DNA from: Haliea sp.
GTDB taxonomy: Bacteria > Pseudomonadota > Gammaproteobacteria > Pseudomonadales > Halieaceae
Reading direction: 5' to 3'
Assembly: GCA_030730585.1 (NCBI GenBank)
Contig: JANQUV010000039.1
Coordinates: 28,389 to 87,389, forward strand
DNA length: 59,001 nt
Positions 55,136-59,001 of this stretch are shown here, piece by piece; the stretch's first letter is position 1; each line of letters begins with the position of its first letter. Below the pieces are notes generated by a model. The model was not told the DNA's origin. It did no database searches and saw only the letters and a program-made list of their open reading frames with translations. The translations under genes were made by a program, and so were the position numbers.

Positions 55136-55735
55136 ATGGATTTGGTGAGAAACAGCCTGGGCATCGGTCGTAAGCCTGCCCTGCTGCTGGTGGATATGAT
55201 CCGCGGGTTTACCGATCCCGCCTGCCCTCTGGGTAGTCAGTGTGAGTCGGTGGTGGCTGCGAATGTGGCGTTGCTGGCGGCTTTTCACCAGCGCCGGCTG
55301 CCGGTATTTTTTACCACCGTGGTTTATCACAACACGGATCAGGCCATGGTTTTTCGGCAGCGCGTCCCGGCCCTGAATATACTGACACCGGAGTCGGACT
55401 GGGTGCAGATTGATCGCCGCCTGCAGTGCTTGCCAGGCGATGTACTGCTTGAAAAGCAATGGGCCAGCGCCTTCCATGGCACTGATCTTGACAGTCAGCT
55501 GCGTGCCCGCGAGGTTGATTCCCTGGTTGTTACGGGTCTTACTACCAGTGGTTGTGTGCGCGCCACGGTAATTGATGGTCTGCAATATGACTATCGTGTA
55601 GTCGTGGCCAGTGAGGCAGTGGGTGATCGTAATCCGAGCGCCCACGCTGCCAATCTTCACGATATGAATGCCAAATACGCTGACGTAGTTTCATTGGAGA
55701 CTGTGCTGGATATGTTGTGCGAATCCGGACGTTGA
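55136..55735 (+). CDS. Isochorismatase-family cysteine hydrolase
   Basis: 199-residue cysteine hydrolase. The catalytic triad is visible: Asp20 in LLLVDMIRGF, Lys108 in LLEKQWASAF and Cys140 in TGLTTSGCVRATVID, with the cis-peptide context before the Cys. The closest relatives in pattern are N-carbamoylsarcosine amidase and maleamate amidohydrolase rather than isochorismatase. GAGGA lies before ATG at 55136; a GTG one codon earlier is an alternative. Convergent with the sigma54 regulator gene, 30 bases apart. Confidence 0.88.
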   Translation: MDLVRNSLGIGRKPALLLVDMIRGFTDPACPLGSQCESVVAANVALLAAFHQRRLPVFFTTVVYHNTDQAMVFRQRVPALNILTPESDWVQIDRRLQCLPGDVLLEKQWASAFHGTDLDSQLRAREVDSLVVTGLTTSGCVRATVIDGLQYDYRVVVASEAVGDRNPSAHAANLHDMNAKYADVVSLETVLDMLCESGR

Positions 55736-55765
55736 AGCGGTCTACCCGCTCGTCGGGCTCAACGG

Positions 55766-57751
55766 TTACGCTGGACCCTCTTCCCTGACTCGCTTTAATC
55801 GCCGCCACAACGTCGTTGGGCTGATGCCGAGGTGCTCCGCAGCCTGCGCACGGTTGCCTTCAAAACGTTGCAGTGCTGCCAGGATCATCTCCATTTCAGC
55901 CAGCTGCAGAGGGGTCCGTGTACCCACTTTGGTGATGGTGGCCTTGCCGCTCGCGCAGGTATCCACGGTTGGGTAGAGCTCCGGCGCGATGTGCGGCAAC
56001 CACGCGCCCAGGGTTGTTGCACTATCATGACTGATCAGGTGGGTAACAATGCGCTCGGTGACATTCTCCAGCTCCCGTACATTTCCCGGCCAGGCATAAG
56101 CTTGCAGTGCTTCGCCCAGGGTATCGAGAATGGCACCTGTCGGCACATCGATGCCGTATTCCCTGGCTTGGTTAGACAGCAGCCAGTCGGCAATGGGCAG
56201 GATATCCTGCCGGCGCTGGTGCAGGGGCGGAATCAGCAGATTCAGCACGTTCAGGCGATAGTACAGGTCCTGTCTGAAGTGGCCATCCTTCACTAACTGT
56301 GCCAGGTCGCGATTGGAGGCGCAGACAAACTTTACATTCAGCGGGACTTCTTTGTTCGTTCCCAGTGGCCTCAGCTTGCGCTCCTGGATGATCCGCAGAA
56401 TTTTTGCCTGCTGCGTTAATGGTAATTCACTGATTTCGTCGAGAAAGAATACGCCGTTGTGAGCTGCCTGCAGCAAGCCGGTACGTCCGCCTTTGCGCGA
56501 TGCGGTAAAGGCGCCGTCGGCGTAACCGAACAATTCACTTTCAAACAATTCTTCGGGGATGGCGCCGCAGTTGATGGCGACAAATTCACCGCGGCGAAAG
56601 GGCCCACGCTGGTGTATCTCGCGAGCGACCAGTTCTTTGCCGGTGCCGGATTCCCCGGTAATAAGTACCGTGCCCCTGGTCTGGGCGTAGGCGCTCACCA
56701 ACTGGTCGATCTTCGCCATGGATTCCGTACGGTATTGTAATTTGTCGTTACCCGATGCCACGCCACCGCCTGCAGCCCGATCGCGCTCCCCCGGGTCCTC
56801 TGCGTCGCCGTCTTTACGCAGCGAGTAGACATAACCGTGTTCCGGATGCTCGCGAGAGCACTGGAAGCGCCTGGCCACGCAGGGTTGCTGGTCGATGATG
56901 ACGTTACCCGGGTGACCCTCGCGCTCGGTATCTTGCAGTGCCAGGTGAAGCTGGCCCACCGCCTGGCTGATCTTGCGTGGGTCATTTATCCCGAGTGATT
57001 CGAGCTGGCTGCGGTCATACGCCAGCAACTCGCCTGACGGGTCCGTCAGCAGGGTCGCCATGTTGTTATTGGCCAGTGCGGCATGTTTTGCGCGATGAAC
57101 GAGTGTGCGGATGTGTGCCGCGACACCGACAGCCACTGCCTCGTGCAGCAATGTGCGACAGGAGTCACTGGAGTACAACAGCAAGCTCTTGACGTTCTCT
57201 TGCTCGGCGAGCGAACACACGTAGCTGGAGCCGATAATGAGCGGGTAGCCCTTTTTCACGGCAAGATAGACCAGCGCCCGGGCTTCATCCGCCGTTTCAT
57301 AGCGTGCGATATCAATCTGGGCGTTTAGCAGGGGCTGTAGGCTTGCCAGTATATCCGAGTGGTCGCTGTTGCTGATCATCATGACGCGACTTTCCAGCGC
57401 GGAGGCAGTGCTCAGTGCCTTGATGATATCGCGATCGCTAACCGGGAGACTGATCACGGGCAGGTCAATGCGCTGTTTCAGGTATCCGCTGTTGGAGCCG
57501 GCACTGACCACTACATCAGCGTGCTGGTATTGCAGGATACTGTTGATAGTGACGTCTTTCTCGAATACGAAGTCGAGGATTTCGATCCGCGCAAGGCTGC
57601 TGAATTCAGGGCTGACGACACTGATTAGCTGGCTCAGTTTGCGAAAGCCCACGACTAAAATAGTAGGGCGGTAATCCTGGGTTAGCAGCCAGTCCATAGA
57701 GTCTCTCTGTATTTGGCGTGTCAGAGCGGAAGCCATTGTGACCGCTTTCAT
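55766..57751 (-). CDS. Sigma54-dependent activator with PrpR-type N-terminal sensor domain
   Basis: 661-residue enhancer-binding protein. Residues 25-225 resemble the PrpR N-terminal domain, which senses a small metabolite. A PAS-like part follows (230-312), then the AAA+ domain with Walker A GESGTGKE (366-373) and Walker B FFLDEI (435-440). The Fis-type helix-turn-helix at the end contains GNRAQAAEHLGISPTTLWRR. The sigma54-contact loop is GAFTAS (413-418) in place of GAFTGA or GAFTGS. Possible starts are ATG 57751, 57736 and 57697; AGAGA precedes the last. It is divergent from a TonB receptor that has a sigma54 promoter, which is therefore the likely target. Confidence 0.9.
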   Translation of the reverse strand: MKAVTMASALTRQIQRDSMDWLLTQDYRPTILVVGFRKLSQLISVVSPEFSSLARIEILDFVFEKDVTINSILQYQHADVVVSAGSNSGYLKQRIDLPVISLPVSDRDIIKALSTASALESRVMMISNSDHSDILASLQPLLNAQIDIARYETADEARALVYLAVKKGYPLIIGSSYVCSLAEQENVKSLLLYSSDSCRTLLHEAVAVGVAAHIRTLVHRAKHAALANNNMATLLTDPSGELLAYDRSQLESLGINDPRKISQAVGQLHLALQDTEREGHPGNVIIDQQPCVARRFQCSREHPEHGYVYSLRKDGDAEDPGERDRAAGGGVASGNDKLQYRTESMAKIDQLVSAYAQTRGTVLITGESGTGKELVAREIHQRGPFRRGEFVAINCGAIPEELFESELFGYADGAFTASRKGGRTGLLQAAHNGVFFLDEISELPLTQQAKILRIIQERKLRPLGTNKEVPLNVKFVCASNRDLAQLVKDGHFRQDLYYRLNVLNLLIPPLHQRRQDILPIADWLLSNQAREYGIDVPTGAILDTLGEALQAYAWPGNVRELENVTERIVTHLISHDSATTLGAWLPHIAPELYPTVDTCASGKATITKVGTRTPLQLAEMEMILAALQRFEGNRAQAAEHLGISPTTLWRRLKRVREEGPA

Positions 57752-57764
57752 GGCTATTTCAAAA

Positions 57765-57815
57765 TGAAAAAAGCACTATGAAACAAATCTGAAAGAATAT
57801 GAAATAATAACGAAA
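57765..57815 (+). promoter_or_regulatory. Phased TGAAA direct-repeat array, candidate activator binding sites
   Basis: TGAAA occurs at 57765, 57779, 57790 and 57800, and a CGAAA variant at 57811. The steps are 14, 11, 10 and 11 bases, close to one helical turn. The first copy is also part of an inverted repeat, TTTCA-AAA-TGAAA (57757-57769). The array sits about 110-160 bases upstream of the -24/-12 promoter, the usual position for enhancer sites of sigma54 activators. Confidence 0.5.
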
Positions 57816-57920
57816 GTACACGGCCCGGTAATTGCTGTCGGGGTGCTTTGTGAGTTGATAAGTTAATGAAAAATATAATAATATCTGTATCTAGAAGGAA
57901 ACTTTTTGCGGGCCTGACGA

Positions 57921-57937
57921 TTGGCACGATAAATGCT
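57921..57937 (+). promoter_or_regulatory. Sigma54 (-24/-12) promoter of the TonB receptor gene
   Basis: TTGGCACGATAAATGCT matches YTGGCACGNNNNTTGCW at all key positions except one. GG of the -24 element (57923-57924) and GC of the -12 element (57935-57936) are separated by exactly ten bases. Transcription should begin near 57947, about 50 bases before the ATG. Confidence 0.8.
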
Positions 57938-57997
57938 GGGAGGTGAGTTCAGCAAACTCTTCGCTGGGGATGACAGACGATCATGGGGATACCGACA

Positions 57998-59001
57998 ATG
58001 AATACCAGAAAAAGATTGGTAGCACTGGCTGTTGCGGCTGCTGCTGGAGCCTGTGGTGTGGCACCGGTAGTGTATGCGCAAAACGGTTTTACGATTGAAG
58101 AAGTCGTGGTGACCGCTCGTAAACGTGCAGAAAACCTGCAAGAAGTACCGATTGCGATCACTGCGATCGACGAGCAGACGCTGCAGCGCGCCGGGGTTGA
58201 GCGCCCAGGGGACTACATTGGCCTGATTCCCAACGTAACAATTGTTGACACTGCCAACGTCGGCGATACCCAGGTCAGTATCCGCGGTATCGTCTCTACT
58301 CGTGACGCCGAATCCACATTCGCTTACGTGGTGGACGGTATTCTCAGTACCAATCCGAACAGCTTCAATGAAGAATTGTTCGATGTGCAGCAGGTGGAAG
58401 TTCTAAAAGGGCCCCAGGGCGCACTGTACGGGCGCAATGCTGTGGCGGGCGCGATTTTGGTGACTACCAAGGCGCCGACCGAAGAATTCGAGGGTAAAAT
58501 CACTGCCGGTGCGGGTAACCAGGATCTGCGCAAGCTCAGCGGTACGGTCAGTGGACCTATCGTGGGTGATACGGTGCTCGGGCGTCTTTCCTTCAGTACC
58601 CGCCAGGATGATGGCTCTTACTCAAACACATTCTCCGGTCGCGACGGGGTAGTGGATTTTATTGAAGACGACAGTCTCCGTGCCCGGGTAACCTGGGATG
58701 TGAACCCTGACCTCAGACTGGATTTCCGTGCGGGTTACTCGGAAGTAAAGGCCGGTGCGATTAACTTTAATGCCGTGTTTGCAATTCCCCAGTTCGAGGC
58801 AGCTTTTGGTAGCCCGCAGTTTTTTGCTGATGTTAATGAGCTTGATCCCAATTTTGTTTTCAATGTGCCCGGTGAAAACCAGCAGGAAACAAAAGACTTT
58901 GCAGTCAAGCTGGACTGGGACCTTGGCTTCGCCGACCTGGTGGCCAGTGTTGCCTACAACGACCTGGACGAGTATCTGTTGTCGGATGGCACCAGTGCCA
59001 C
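57998..59001 (+). CDS. TonB-dependent outer-membrane receptor, 3' partial
   Basis: 334 complete codons are visible before the right edge. The signal peptide ends VVYAQ (about 27), and the segment IEEVVVTARKRAENLQEVPI contains the TonB-box-like region and the start of the plug. The plug continues with VSIRGIVSTRDAES, AYVVDGI, VEVLKGPQGALYGRNAVAGA and ends near TTKAP; the beta barrel then begins. It is the type abundant in marine Halieaceae and sphingomonads. ATG at 57998 has GGGGAT upstream; an in-frame ATG five codons earlier is possible. Controlled, by inference, by the divergent sigma54 activator. The substrate is unknown. Confidence 0.95.
   Translation, partial: MNTRKRLVALAVAAAAGACGVAPVVYAQNGFTIEEVVVTARKRAENLQEVPIAITAIDEQTLQRAGVERPGDYIGLIPNVTIVDTANVGDTQVSIRGIVSTRDAESTFAYVVDGILSTNPNSFNEELFDVQQVEVLKGPQGALYGRNAVAGAILVTTKAPTEEFEGKITAGAGNQDLRKLSGTVSGPIVGDTVLGRLSFSTRQDDGSYSNTFSGRDGVVDFIEDDSLRARVTWDVNPDLRLDFRAGYSEVKAGAINFNAVFAIPQFEAAFGSPQFFADVNELDPNFVFNVPGENQQETKDFAVKLDWDLGFADLVASVAYNDLDEYLLSDGTSA

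Noticed and set aside
57765-57815. TGAAA array as a CRISPR or simple tandem repeat
   Set aside because: Units are only five bases with irregular 10-14 base steps and AT-rich fill; no spacers and no cas genes nearby.

Overview
The window reads as chromosomal DNA of a marine gammaproteobacterium, most likely from the Cellvibrionales/Halieaceae (OM60/NOR5-like) neighbourhood. This is inferred from moderately high GC, Pseudomonas-like housekeeping gene order (rpsB-tsf-pyrH-frr-uppS-cdsA-dxr-rseP-bamA-skp-lpxD-fabZ-lpxA-lpxB-rnhB-dnaE, divergent from map-glnD-dapC-nth-arsC-like-dapD-dapE), a full LPS/Bam outer-membrane set, and many acyl-CoA, SDR and TonB-receptor genes. No database search was possible.

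Layout. 1-5312 (minus): RND permease (cut by the left edge), its membrane-fusion adaptor, and an MscS channel. 5492-11639: a catabolic-looking block with a MaoC hydratase, a NUDIX hydrolase, a damaged flavoprotein plus a cytochrome c stub, a CitE-like CoA lyase, a thiolase-like protein coupled to a DUF35 Zn-ribbon protein, and an SDR resembling 3-alpha-hydroxysteroid dehydrogenase. 11630-15117 (minus): a four-gene Mla/Pqi-type lipid ABC transporter (STAS-permease, ATPase, MCE protein, lipoprotein). 15196-18621: a DUF3806 protein, dapA, bamC and an MBL-fold hydrolase. 18583-23927: an LRR lipoprotein, a divergent class III cyclase-like protein followed by an HD/phosphodiesterase-like protein, rsmJ, and two head-to-head SDRs. 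23916-31895 (minus): dapE, dapD, an ArsC-like protein, nth, dapC, glnD, map. 32500-50580 (plus): the long translation/isoprenoid/envelope/replication run from rpsB to dnaE. 50772-54334: SDR, MFS transporter, LuxR-type regulator, DUF1244 protein. 55136-59001: an isochorismatase-family hydrolase, a sigma54 activator with a PrpR-type N-terminus, and a divergent TonB-dependent receptor cut by the right edge.

How parts fit. The dap genes supply meso-diaminopimelate by the succinylase route. dxr, uppS and cdsA feed undecaprenyl and phospholipid synthesis. lpxD/fabZ/lpxA/lpxB start lipid A. bamA, bamC and skp assemble outer-membrane proteins, and rseP performs the site-2 cleavage of the envelope stress response. 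The least ordinary parts are: (i) the cyclase-like/HD pair at 19.2-21.5 kb, (ii) the sigma54 regulator with an altered GAFTGA loop facing a TonB receptor that has a canonical -24/-12 promoter and a helically phased TGAAA array, (iii) the thiolase/DUF35/CitE/SDR block next to a decayed flavoprotein-cytochrome pair, (iv) a 28-bp inverted repeat pair between map and rpsB, and (v) a three-way-junction RNA leader ahead of rpsB. No tRNA, rRNA, CRISPR array, insertion sequence or phage gene was recognised.
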